64,000 bases of DNA, from NCBI RefSeq assembly GCF_029852145.1, contig NC_079978.1, positions 11,751,801 through 11,815,800 on the forward strand, read 5' to 3'. Positions within the stretch are counted from its first letter, which is position 1; every line of letters begins with the position of its first letter. The stretch comes from Microplitis mediator (lineage: Eukaryota; Arthropoda; Insecta; Hymenoptera; Braconidae). The translations under genes were made by a program, and so were the position numbers. A model generated the notes under the pieces. That model searched no databases and was not told where the DNA came from. It was given only the letters and a program-made list of their open reading frames with translations. Positions 24,521-34,455 of the stretch are shown one piece after another.

Positions 24521-25609
24521 TGTTGCGTAAATATCAAATGTTCGCGCCAAAACACTTGATAACTCTACGCTCTACTATACCAGAGGTGCTGCTATCGACG
24601 CGCCCTCTGATACTCGGAATTTCAACTCGATAGCCAGCTACGCGGCAACTGGCATTATTCTACAACACCTGATATAGAACACCACGTGCTGTCAGTATTC
24701 ATAATATTCAAGTACATCGTGCAAATTATCCTGCATTATTGATTATATCAATTTGATTATTACTCGCTACTTCATCAGGTATTGTTATTTATCTATATTT
24801 TTCATTTATATTCTCAACTTAATTCATAAAATCTGTGATCATTTTTGTGTTGACCGCGTGTCAAAATAACCTGCCGGCTATACCTATACATATACTCGCC
24901 ATCACGTGACTTTGCAGCCACAAATAATTCTTCTCAATTTACATTCACTTTCATTGCTCATTGCTTAATTTTTCACTCGTACTCGATGTCAACTGGTGTG
25001 ACTGTTGTCATCATTCAGTCATCCAGTAATATTTAATCTCTAAAATAAATACCAAATTTTATTTGTGACTGCAAAGAATTTATATACGTTCAGACTCGGC
25101 TCTCTACGCATCTTAGTATTTTTTACTCGGTTCTTACTCGTACTCTTCATGTCGCATAATTAAATTTACTTGTGAATTAAAATTGTACTCGAACTAATTG
25201 TGATATTTATAAATCATTAATTGTTAATAATTTATTCTTTACTGCGCTCTATACTATAAATTAATTCACGTGTATGGTGCCGTGTAAAATTATAGAAAAC
25301 TCATATTCTATTAAACTCGAAAAACTCAATCTTCAATTCAACTGCGCTCTATATCTATATGTATATAATATTTCATGTGTACGGTGCCATGCAATTTATA
25401 TAGAACTCAACGAAAACTAAACATAGTCTAAATACATTCAATAAGTGCTCTGATATAAACTCGTGATCGACTCTTGTACTCTACGCTATTATCTGTGATT
25501 TATTTTTATTAAATATGGACAATACATTGTAAAAGTGAATTTTTATTTCTTTCACCATCCTGATCCAGCAAATAAATATTTAATGTAGTTTTTAGGTTAA
25601 TATTTTACA
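24521..25609 (+). repeat. Bel/Pao 3' LTR
   Basis: This 1089-bp LTR starts TGTTGCGTAAAT and ends TATTTTACA. It lacks the block at about 18054-18145 of the 5' LTR; the junction at about 25024 lies at one copy of CATCCAGT. Confidence 0.95.
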
Positions 25610-26104
25610 GGGGGCTTGTAACTTTTTTAACTTCCCGCTGTTACATTCTGGCTTATCTATTAATCAGACAGAATATTTTTAATTTTACCAGGTTGACGAC
25701 GTTAGGGTGTCGATAGACACCAGGTGCGTCAGCTGTTGACCTTCTTTTATTTTATGCAAAAAAGTTTATTGACTTACCATGATGACGATTATGGGCCCCA
25801 TCACTTGCCCCAAGTAATCCCTTTGATGCCTCCGTTGAACGCAAACAAGACGAGCCCTGAAGACTCGGTTCCTTTGTAGGAAAAAGCAATTTTAATTGGT
25901 CGATCAAACCACCAGAGTTCGAAGGCTCAACAACACAAGAGCCTGAAAGCTCAACAATAACTTCCAGCGACGTAATTTTCGGACGACCTTCGGTAAAGTC
26001 CGCGATGACACCTCGAATCTCGCAACCGAGCTGTACCGCACATCCTGACGTTCTGCGTCATCGGCCTCGAAGCATGAATTTCGGGTTCGGAAAGGAAGCG
26101 TTCA

Positions 26105-26212
26105 GGCTGCCGGTATCGGCGCCCGGAACAGGTGAGAGTATTGGGCTGCCGGTAGCGGCGCCCAATACGAGGTATGTGATTTTTGGGCTGCCCGTAGCAA
26201 CGCCCAAAGTTT
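26105..26212. repeat. Three tandem GC-rich units of about 40 bp
   Basis: Each unit contains GGCTGCC(G/C)GTAGC(G)GCGCCC, itself able to fold. Spacers are AT-rich and differ between units. Confidence 0.75.
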
Positions 26213-26429
26213 AAATAAGGAGTGCGTATTTGAATAAAATACGGATATATATTTTGCTTCAAGTCCGAGTGACAGGATCAAGCCAGCAGGTTTGTGTAGA
26301 GTTCTGGGCTCTACTAGATCTTGTGATCGACTGCCTTGTAAGCGACTGACTTGTAATCCACTGACTTGATTCTGTCGCTCCTTGGTATTATACATTATCA
26401 AAATGTTAACGTTGCATCTCAGGTTTCCT

Positions 26430-26642
26430 ATGAGAGAATCGTCGTGGCCCGGGTCTCATGCATCGTCATCTGTTTAGACTATCCGCGAGCCACGGCGACT
26501 CTCTTATCACAAGAGATTTCCGTTACATTGTTGGCGGTGAATAAAAATAATATCGCCAACAAAGTAACGATTTCTTAATTTATTAATTAATTATGATTAT
26601 AAGAAGTGTCGGACCGTTTATTCGCCTACTGTGGCGAATAAA
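26430..26642. repeat. Cluster of three hairpins
   Basis: (1) GAGAGAATCGTCGTGGCCCG near 26431 pairs with CGAGCCACGGCGACTCTCTT near 26485. (2) CGTTACATTGTTGGCG at about 26519 pairs with CGCCAACAAAGTAACG ending about 26571. (3) TTTATTCGCC at 26617 pairs perfectly with GGCGAATAAA ending at 26642. No coding frame covers them. Confidence 0.7.
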
Positions 26643-26842
26643 TAATTCGAGACTTCAAAAAAAAAATTTCTAATAATTTTTATTTAAATTTAATTAAAGC
26701 CAGAACGTAACCCCACTAAGAAAATCGACGATTTTCGAAAAATTGGGAAGTTATTGTTTTCACCCCGATTTTCGAAAGTCGAGTTTTTATCAGATGTCGA
26801 CGATGTGAGGTCCTAGGAAGCTATTCTGACTATTTTCAGAAT

Positions 26843-26843
26843 G

Positions 26844-26910
<67 letters not shown>
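26843..26910. repeat. (GT)n microsatellite
   Basis: About 33 uninterrupted GT units. The open frame reading it as Cys-Val repeats is not a gene. Confidence 0.97.
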
Positions 26911-26911
<1 letters not shown>

Positions 26912-27205
26912 ATGGAGCATGGATTCTTATTACGAGTAATTCTCATATACTTATACTCATTTTTTAATGTCTTGTCTAGACTTAGCGAGATGTTTTTAAT
27001 GATATTAGGATTGAATTGCGATATATATTATTGTCTTGGTCTTGTCTTGACAAATCGAGACGAGGTCATGAAAAGACCAGTACAATCTCGATCTTAAGTG
27101 AAGCCCTAAGTTTTAATAAATGCATTATTTTTTAAAAGCTGATTTAATAAAAATATGTGCGGTAGCAGCAACACTGCTGTTTAAACAAGTGCGATATAAC
27201 TATAT

Positions 27206-27455
27206 CTGAATTGAAAAAAACATCAGACCTGATCAGATCTAGTCATATCTGATCAGATCTAAACAGATATAACAATATCTGGGTTGAAAAATTCATCAGA
27301 CATGACCAGATCTAGTCATATCTGATCAGATCTAAACAGTTATAACTATATCTGGATTGTAAAATGCATTAGACATGAAAAGGTCTTATCATATCTGGCC
27401 AGATATAACTATATCGAAGTTGTCAACAGCATCAGATTCGATCAGATCTGATTAA
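27206..27455 (+). repeat. Tandem 73-bp repeat, about 3.5 copies
   Basis: Units start at 27206, 27279, 27352 and 27415. Each reads CTG(A/G)(A/G)TTG..., then ATCAGACATGACCAGATCTA and a run of TCTGATCAGATCT palindromes. The last unit is shorter and diverged. Confidence 0.85.
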
Positions 27456-28159
27456 GTAGTTATGCATATATTATAGTAAATCATATAAAGGATGAATGAC
27501 AATGGGTCTTTAATTCTTTTACCATTTTATTGATTGACAAATATATTCCATAACATATTTGTTAAAGATTATAATTGATACATGTAAATATTTTCAACTA
27601 GCTTCTATTTGATAATTTTTTTTTTTAGTAATTGATCAAGACAGATACGCATTTTTTTTACTATCTTTATTCATATGTTTAAAACAGTTATTTTGAACGT
27701 AATTATTAAATTTACTTAAATTATTAAATTGAAGCCTAAAAAAATTGCTGACTAATTATTGTCTATTACTACAATACAAATTATATTTTAATATATATGT
27801 TAATTTTTATATTGACCTATGATAAACGTGTAACATGTTTAATGATTGAATTAAATAATTTAAGTTAATTTAATAATGAAGTTATTTATTTAAGTTTAAA
27901 ATATTTTGAGATTGAGCTATAACTCAAAGATCTCACATTGGTCAAATTTATTGACGTGTAAACAAGTTTAGCTCGTATTACTTTCATTAATACAATTTAA
28001 GTTTAGGAATTTTTAATATAAGTGTATGTTTAAAAATGTTATCTCAAGCGTCGAATGAGAATAAAAAACATATCTGATTAACAATAATTATCTTTCCTAT
28101 TCCATAATAGCATCTGGATTTCATACATAAACATTTAAAATTTATCTAGGATAATAATA
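27456..28159. other. AT-rich spacer
   Basis: I see no gene or clear repeat in this stretch, which separates two arrays of AGATCTG-type motifs. Confidence 0.5.
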
Positions 28160-28412
28160 AAAAAAATAGCAACTGAAAGATCTAGGTAGAGATCTGTTTG
28201 AATACATCTGTTCAGATCTAGTTATATATGGCCATGTCTTGCCAGATAGAAACAATTTAAAAATCTAACCAGATCTGGTCAGATCTAATAAGATTGTTTT
28301 TTAGTTATCTCTGGTCAGATCTGATTATCTCTGGCCAGATCTCGTCAGATAGAGACAATTTAAAGATCTGGCCAGATCTTTTTATATATGGCCAGATCTA
28401 ATCCATTTTTCC
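28160..28412. repeat. Second array of AGATCTG/CAGATCT motifs
   Basis: The motifs GCCAGATCT and GTCAGATCT alternate with AT spacers and end near TTTTTCCCGGGAC. The composition matches the tandem array at 27206-27455, so both could be subterminal repeats of one element spanning about 27150-28425. Confidence 0.6.
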
Positions 28413-28424
28413 CGGGACTAACGT

Positions 28425-28575
28425 CAAGTACCTTTGACAATTATAAAACTTAATCTCGGTAACTACCTTTGACGATTTCCTAAACCTTAACTAAACCAAC
28501 TACCTTTGGCATTTCACACACACACGCACACAACTTTATTAATAGCAAACTACCTTTGACATTTATTTTAAAACA
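28425..28575 (+). repeat. Four ACTACCTTTGAC repeats
   Basis: A(G/A)TACCTTTGAC-type strings recur four times at roughly 45-60-bp spacing, with AC-rich sequence between them. They could be the 5' portion of the repeat whose arm starts near 28925. Confidence 0.6.
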
Positions 28576-28924
28576 ATTTAAAATCGTCGTACCTGACGAA
28601 CAATAATTTTATAAGAATAATTTCCATAACTTGATCCCCTGGATCTGTACACGCATTCACTCACTCTAATCCCCTGGACTTATTTTCACACACACTGATT
28701 TTTAATAATTTTAAAATGGCGTCCGGCCATCAACTTTCCCTCCACGCTTTTACAATAAATTAATTAATTAAAATTGAGCTTAAAGATATTTTTATTATAA
28801 ATTAATCAATTTTATTGATTCCCTCACTATCACTTTCATTTCCATGATTATCTCTAACCGCAATAATTTTCTGTCGGGAATTTCAATACCACATTTACCC
28901 GATTCTTACTCGATTCTTTCAAGT

Positions 28925-29873
28925 ACGCGTTACTGACTACTTTTGGCTTTCTTCGACTCTTTTCTTTTCGGGTACTTAATTTTCTTTTATTGTTATTAAC
29001 TTTAATTACGATAATTTATTAATTCCCATTATTTAATAATTTGAATTATTAATTAATTGAATTTTATATCAGACTTCTCGCGTCTGTTGAATCGATCATT
29101 CATTTATTATGGGATTCTTTATAATTTTTATTTTAATTATTTAATTAATTTTACTCATTTATTTTAATTAATTTTACTTATTTTAATTAATTAATTACTT
29201 TTATTTTACTTGGACTAGACCACGGAATTTCTGGCTTGTGTTTTCCACAATGGGCCTAGAAATTTCTACGATGCAATAATTCCGGCAATGGCCTGGAATC
29301 ATGAACAACACCTTGGATCCGGCTAAAGGGCCTGGATCCGGTTAGACAACGTCACGCTTAAATTAATTTTAACAAAATTTACGACTAATTAATTTATTAC
29401 GGGTCTAGACGTAGATTACCCCGACGAACGACTAAGTATTTATGTGAATTAAATTAATTTCTGGCCTGGGCCTAGAATATTAATTTAATTAATACCTGAT
29501 GCAAATTCTGGTGTTTTCTGTGGCTTTGTCTCCGTCTCGTCAGGTTCCTTTGTCTCCAACTTTTCTCGTCTCTTATGTCCCAAATTTACTTGTACTCTCC
29601 TTTACCTGCTTTTCCAGTATAATTAATAATAGTTATAAAAGATACCAGCTAAGGGCCTGGTATCGATAATAATTATAAATTTTATCGCTTGGTTCCACAA
29701 AATTAGAAGCTAAGTCTAAATTAATTAATTACCTGAGTTGATTCAGCGTGTCGATCATCGGGTGGTCTGTCCGATTGTGTGTCCCGGTTTCGATTGTCAC
29801 CGACACTTATAATTGTGCACCTACTCGTCCAGATTCGGCAACTTCCGGAAATTCGGAAATTCCTACTTACAAC
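28925..29873 (+). repeat. Inverted repeat, left arm (first part)
   Basis: This arm matches the reverse complement of 51353-52235 over its length; for example GGAATTTCTGGCTTGTG, the GGATCCGGCTAAA block and CGACGAACGACTAAGTATT recur. The arm is interrupted at 29873 by the 17.5-kb Ty3/Gypsy element and resumes at 47353. It ends in CCCTGTTACA, an LTR-like terminus. The repeat has no coding content and its class is unknown. Confidence 0.85.
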
Positions 29874-31147
29874 TGTTATGTCCAAATAAATTTTTTTTTT
29901 ATGTTAATAGTTATTTAAAATAATTATTCCTGAGCTCCTCTTTGAAAAGCGCGCGACAACGCAGCGTCAGCTTTTTCACCTTTTTATGCGGCAAAGAATA
30001 GTGGGAAGACACCTGCAATAAGTTTAACGAATAAATAATAAACTGTCGTCACTTTCCACCAATGACGATAATTAAAAATTCCCCATCTATTGTCAAAGCA
30101 AAGTTTATAAAAAGCCTGAGCACCATGGCTCAAGGCCTTCAGTTCATTTTTAACTTCTTGGTCCGCGTAAACGGCGTCGATAGCCCGTTATCTTATTGCA
30201 GAAATCTTCCGACGTGGCAATAAGTAATCGTCGCTGATTTAGGTATCCGGCTGATCAATTTCGTGTAGGATATTATTTTATCAGTTACGGTTTTCCAAAT
30301 TCACTTTAAATAAATTGTAAATCGATCTAGGTATCCGGCTGATTAAGTTCGTGTAGGATATTAATTTATTCATTTACGGTCATTATTAATAAATTAAATT
30401 GCCAATTGAGTTAGATACTCGGCTGATAGTCAACTATCGTGTAGAGTATAGTTCTTAATTGCAATTGAAAGATCTCGAAGATCTATCCGGTTCGAGTGAA
30501 TTGTGACACAAATCACGTGAATTTGTGATCTCACTTTGTGCCGAGTTTCTGCGCATAAAACCCCTTTTTGGGTGTGAAAAAGGACGCATTTATAAATAAA
30601 AATCTGTTTAAAATATCCGATAAGATAAATAATCTTATAATATAAATTATATAAAAGTTGTGAAAAACTAGAGTGAACAAGTGACGTTCTGTTAAAACGT
30701 TGTAATTTAAAATACTAAATAAAAGATCAAGTTCATCACTCAAGCCGTTCGATTTTCATTCGAAAGTAGTACATAAGATATCATCCTATCAACCCAGCCG
30801 CACCCATTCTACCAACCTTACAGGAAGGCCGAGTGAGCTGTTTAGTTCTGGAGGGATAATAGCTGCCGCACTAGAAGAATTGACATCGAAAGGTAGGTGA
30901 AAGAACTATTTTTCTATCATCATAAAATTACTTTTGGCTTAAACAAGAGCACCAGTCTCTTCGAAGACGTTTGGGTTCTTAATTTTCGAAAAGATCCACT
31001 ATAAATAATAAATTATAGGAAGATAATTTCTTCCTCGTATTCTTTATTGTTGTCCGCACCCTCCAACCCGCTTGTCCAAAAATTACTATCGCTACCAAAG
31101 GGAGAAATCCCGGATAAATAATTAAAAATTAAGCGGCGGACATAACA
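29874..31147 (+). repeat. Ty3/Gypsy 5' LTR
   Basis: This 1274-bp LTR begins TGTTATGTCC and ends GACATAACA. It contains a TATA box (GTTTATAAAAAGC) near 30107 and an initiator-like CTTCAGTTC near 30140. It holds three units around AGGTATCCGGCTGAT...GTGTAGGATA, which can each fold. A 70-codon open frame inside it (30531-30743) is duplicated in the 3' LTR and is not a gene. Confidence 0.95.
30105..30150 (+). promoter_or_regulatory. LTR core promoter
   Basis: TATAAAAAG near 30110 is followed about 30 bp later by TTCAGTTC, an arthropod-initiator-like string. The duplicate is in the 3' LTR near 46231. Confidence 0.6.
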
Positions 31148-31157
31148 TAAAGAACAC

Positions 31158-31180
31158 TGGTGGCAGCGGTGGGATTCGAA
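31158..31180 (+). other. Primer-binding site for tRNA-Leu
   Basis: The 23 nt starting TGGTGGCAGCGGTGGGATTC are the complement of the 3' end (with CCA) of animal tRNA-Leu of the AAG/TAG type, as far as I can recall that tRNA. It starts 10 nt after the LTR. Confidence 0.85.
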
Positions 31181-31684
31181 ATTAATAATCCTTCTTTTTG
31201 AGCCACAGGTATCATTTTTCTACCAATTTTGATACTAAAGGTAGATTTGTGATAATTTTCCTATTTTCAAAATTCTAAAAATTTCAAAATTATATTTTCG
31301 TGGCATTTTTGAAAGTGCCACACCCTGTTTTCGTGGACTTGCCACACCTTAACGGTTAGCAATTCCACGTATTGCGAACTCAGCGTTTTCTGCCCCTCAA
31401 TCGAGTTGCGAAACACCTGAGTTCACAGTCCGCGACTTCGCGATCAAACCGCAAAGTCAGCGAAAAGTCAAACATCGACTTTATTGTCACAGCTTCGAGC
31501 TGTTGAAAGTAATTCTTTCTCTCTCTGTCTGACTAAGTCAGCAATTTGCATTTCGAGTTTAACGACTCATAAAATTGTCGCTTCACCAACACCTTAGGGT
31601 GTGGTCACCACCATTACTCGTAATAAACAACACCGGAGGCGAAGAAATCTAACGCCTCCCCCAGCTCACGGCTTACAAGCAGAA

Positions 31685-32962
31685 ATGCCTGACAATGACA
31701 GACCCATCATCCGGCTGGATGCCACTTTGCACGATGCAAACACCCCACCAACCCAGTACGATATGGCCAAAGATCTCTATCGAGAGCTACCTAATTTCAA
31801 CGGTGAAGGCCCAACTTGCGAACAAGATTTCAGAGAATTTGACGCAATCGTACGAAGCTGGTTACCATGCATCCTCCCAGACCACCATGACATGTTCGTT
31901 GCAAAAATCGCGAAGAGAATTTCGGGTCGTGCTAAGAGCATCATTGAATACACTCCGATTCACAGCGTTGAAGAACTTCTCGACGCTCTGGGAGAGAGGT
32001 TTCGCCACGGCGATCCAGCTCTTATCTGGCACAAACGTCTAGCTGCAGCGTCCCCAAAGGACGGAGAAACTATCGAAGACTTCTATTTCAGGTTACGCAA
32101 GATGATCAAAGGCCTGGAAGCTGCACTCCCGGCAGAAAATCGAGACGCCATCATGTCGCAGCAAGAAAAGGTTGCATTCGATCTCCTTTATTCCGCTTTG
32201 CCTGACCTTCCAAAATGTCTTGCGCGTCTAAAAAACCCCAGAACGCTGGAAGAGCTTTACAAAGCGATTAAAGAAGAGCGAACTCGCGAATGTTTGCGGC
32301 CTGCTCGGAAACGCGATTCTAACGAATTTTCGCGTAATTCTCATAAAGACCGTCGAGACTACGACGGAGACTATAACAGACGATACTCGAAAGACGATTA
32401 TCAGAGACCTCGTCGAGATTACAACGATTACGACGATCGTAGAGAGACTAGAGGACGAACATTCAGTTACTCTAAGAATAACCACAGACGAAGTAAATAT
32501 GACACAGACGACGAAGACAGTGTAGACTCTGACGCCAGTGCAGAGTCCGCAGACTACTTAACTTACGCTTACACCTCAAGTAAAGGGGGACGTAGCCAGA
32601 CTCGTGACGATGATTCGACTCCACGAACGTACAAGAAAAGCACTTTACGTTCTCGTACAGAAGAGCAGTTTACAGCCAGACCAAAGACTGTGACGTTTGA
32701 TCCTGCTGACATAGACGCTGAAAAACTGGAGCATCTGAAATTAAACGCTCCATGTTGCGACTGTCCGTTCTGCCCTCACCGCGACTCGAATAAATCCGCC
32801 CCAAGGAAAAACAACGACGATCATTTAAACTTAATGGGCGCTCGACAGGCGGAGGCGACTGCGAGTATGCCCCGCGAGCCTCGCCGATCCATGAGTGCCC
32901 AGCAGAGGCCTCAGACTGCGAAGGAATTCAAAATCCTTCAACGCCCGAAGCCCTCGCACTAG
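31685..32962 (+). CDS. gag: Ty3/Gypsy Gag
   Basis: I choose the ATG at 31685 (MPDNDRPII); the frame is open upstream to a GTG at 31601. The protein is 425 residues. It has a capsid-like retrotransposon-gag domain: YRELPNFNGEGPTCEQDFRE, GRAKSIIEYTP, then GERFRHGDP and DFYFRLRKMIKGLE. A long Arg/Asp/Tyr-rich linker follows, and a short Cys/His cluster CCDCPFCPHR lies near residue 360, which may replace the usual zinc knuckle. Pol lies in the -1 frame and is open across the gag stop, so Gag-Pol is probably made by -1 frameshifting. The frame is intact. Confidence 0.88.
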   Translation: MPDNDRPIIRLDATLHDANTPPTQYDMAKDLYRELPNFNGEGPTCEQDFREFDAIVRSWLPCILPDHHDMFVAKIAKRISGRAKSIIEYTPIHSVEELLDALGERFRHGDPALIWHKRLAAASPKDGETIEDFYFRLRKMIKGLEAALPAENRDAIMSQQEKVAFDLLYSALPDLPKCLARLKNPRTLEELYKAIKEERTRECLRPARKRDSNEFSRNSHKDRRDYDGDYNRRYSKDDYQRPRRDYNDYDDRRETRGRTFSYSKNNHRRSKYDTDDEDSVDSDASAESADYLTYAYTSSKGGRSQTRDDDSTPRTYKKSTLRSRTEEQFTARPKTVTFDPADIDAEKLEHLKLNAPCCDCPFCPHRDSNKSAPRKNNDDHLNLMGARQAEATASMPREPRRSMSAQQRPQTAKEFKILQRPKPSH

Positions 32963-32988
32963 TAATCGGTAAAGGTCCGAGAGTCTGG

Positions 32989-34455
32989 ATGAAATCTCCA
33001 GACCTCTTCCAGGGTGGTTGTGAAGTTCTACTGGATACAGGTTCTGACCTGAACCTCCTTTGTATCGACGCTCTGGGGGATGACATTATCGTTTACCCAG
33101 AAAACGGAGGTAAAGTGGGCGGCATAGCGACCAGCAGTATGCCAATCATTGGAACTGTGACGCTCAAGGTCTTTGAAGTAGATATTTGTTTCCAAGTAGT
33201 ACCTGGATCACCTGGAGGTTACCCGGGTATCCTTGGAAACGAATTTTTCATCAAAGAACGAGCTGGCATTTCCTTTTACTGGAATACGCTGGTCCTCAAA
33301 AATCGACCTACCCGTCCTATCCCTTTCACAATGGAAGACGACCTCGAGGGAGGATATATCCTGTCGCTGGGGACAGGCCCAAAAATATTCGATTCATGTA
33401 ATTCTCTTCATGGAGAACTACAATGTTTCCTTGTGGATACAGGGGGGGATGTATGTCTAATAAATTCTTCTGCCCTTAAACCCGAAATTAGAGTGGATCG
33501 TGGTGACACGATGCTACTCCGAGGTTTAAATGGGCATCCCATGGAGACGATCGGTTCTGTCGAACTGAAAGTTTTGGGATCCAAAATTCGATTTCACGTT
33601 TGTGAGGGTAATTTACCTTTCAATGGCGTGGGCATTTTGGGAAACAACTTCCTGAGAAAGGAACAGGCCGAAATCTCGAATCATCATCAATCTCTGAATT
33701 TATTTTCCAGACCTTCCCGACCCCTATACTTCAGCTTAGGGGTAAAGCCATCACGTTCGTATGTCATTCCACCCCGTATGCGAATGTCTGTCTCCGTACC
33801 TGTCGTGATTCCAAAAATCAGACAAGGCTATCTCCGTAAGGTTCCTCTTAAGGAAGGACTCTTAATGGGCGAAGCCGTTGTTTCTGTGGATGATGGCCAG
33901 GCGATGTGTATGGTGATCAACACGACATCGGACCCAGCAGAAATCAACATCGAGCCTCAGATTCTCGAAGAATTCGAATACGACCATCCAGATCTTTCAG
34001 ATGGAAATTCGGAGATATCTGATTCCCCACCCGAAAGGAAATCCTTTTCCAGAAGGGAGCGTATCGACGCGATCCTTAATAAAATTCCGACGGACCATCT
34101 CAATCGACTCGAAAAAAGACAAATATTTAAACTCATACAGAAAAATCATGATATTTTTCACCTTCCTGGGGATCGCCTGGGACGATCTAAAAAGTTCACT
34201 TGTAAAATCGAAACCACGTGTGATACGCCAGTCCGAATCAAACAATACCGTTTCCCTCAAGAACATCGCGAGGAAATTAAGAAACAAGTCGATAATTTAC
34301 TTAGACAAGGAATTATACGTAAATCAAAATCTCCGTATAATTCGCCCCTGTGGATCGTCCCTAAGAAATCTGACGCGCAAGGTAATAAAAAATGGAGAAT
34401 GGTTATCGACTTCCGAAATTTGAATAAAATAACCATCGGGGATGCTTATCCCTAA
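32989..34455 (+). pseudogene. pol: Ty3/Gypsy Pol, N-terminal part: two protease-like domains and start of RT
   Basis: The sequence shows two successive retropepsin-like domains. The first has LLDTGSDLNLL (DTG at residues 16-18) and PGILGNEFF (80-86). The second has FLVDTGGDVCLI (DTG 150-152) and GILGNNFLRKE (215-225). RT starts with the standard blocks YRFPQEHREEIKKQVDNLL, GIIRKSKSPYNSPLWIVPKK and WRMVIDFRNLN. An in-frame TAA at 34453-34455, after DAYP, sits where Leu is conserved, so it is most likely a nonsense change; the same frame continues at 34456. The Pol frame is -1 relative to gag. Protease would process the polyproteins. Confidence 0.85.

Larger units (their letters stand above)
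17547..25609 (+). mobile_element. Bel/Pao LTR retrotransposon (decayed)
   Basis: Two LTRs (TGTTGCG...TTTTACA) bound gag, protease, RT, RNase H and integrase in the Bel/Pao order. The target duplication is GGGGG at 17542-17546 and 25610-25614. The LTRs differ at many positions and by a deletion of about 90 bp, and the coding region has many stops and frameshifts, so this is an old copy. Codon use is rich in ACTC repeats, so Thr/Ser/Gln runs are common. Confidence 0.95.
25610..26842. other. Non-coding region with tandem GC-rich units and hairpins
   Basis: After the GGGGG duplication there is no supportable gene. Three imperfect units around GGGCTGCCGGTAGCGGCGCCC occur at about 26105, 26144 and 26186; frames reading them as repeated GRRYRQP are artefacts. 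Three hairpins follow between 26425 and 26642. Confidence 0.5.

Noticed and set aside
25951..26401. Minus-strand frames with repeated GRRYRQP
   Set aside because: The repetition comes from three tandem GC-rich DNA units; no splice or domain support.
26846..27097. Open frame with Cys-Val repeats
   Set aside because: It is the (GT)n microsatellite plus AT-rich flank.
27206..27455. CRISPR-like array
   Set aside because: Units are contiguous tandem repeats without unique spacers, in eukaryotic DNA.
30531..30743. 70-codon minus-strand frame, repeated at 46736-46948
   Set aside because: The two identical copies exist only because both LTRs are copies of one sequence.
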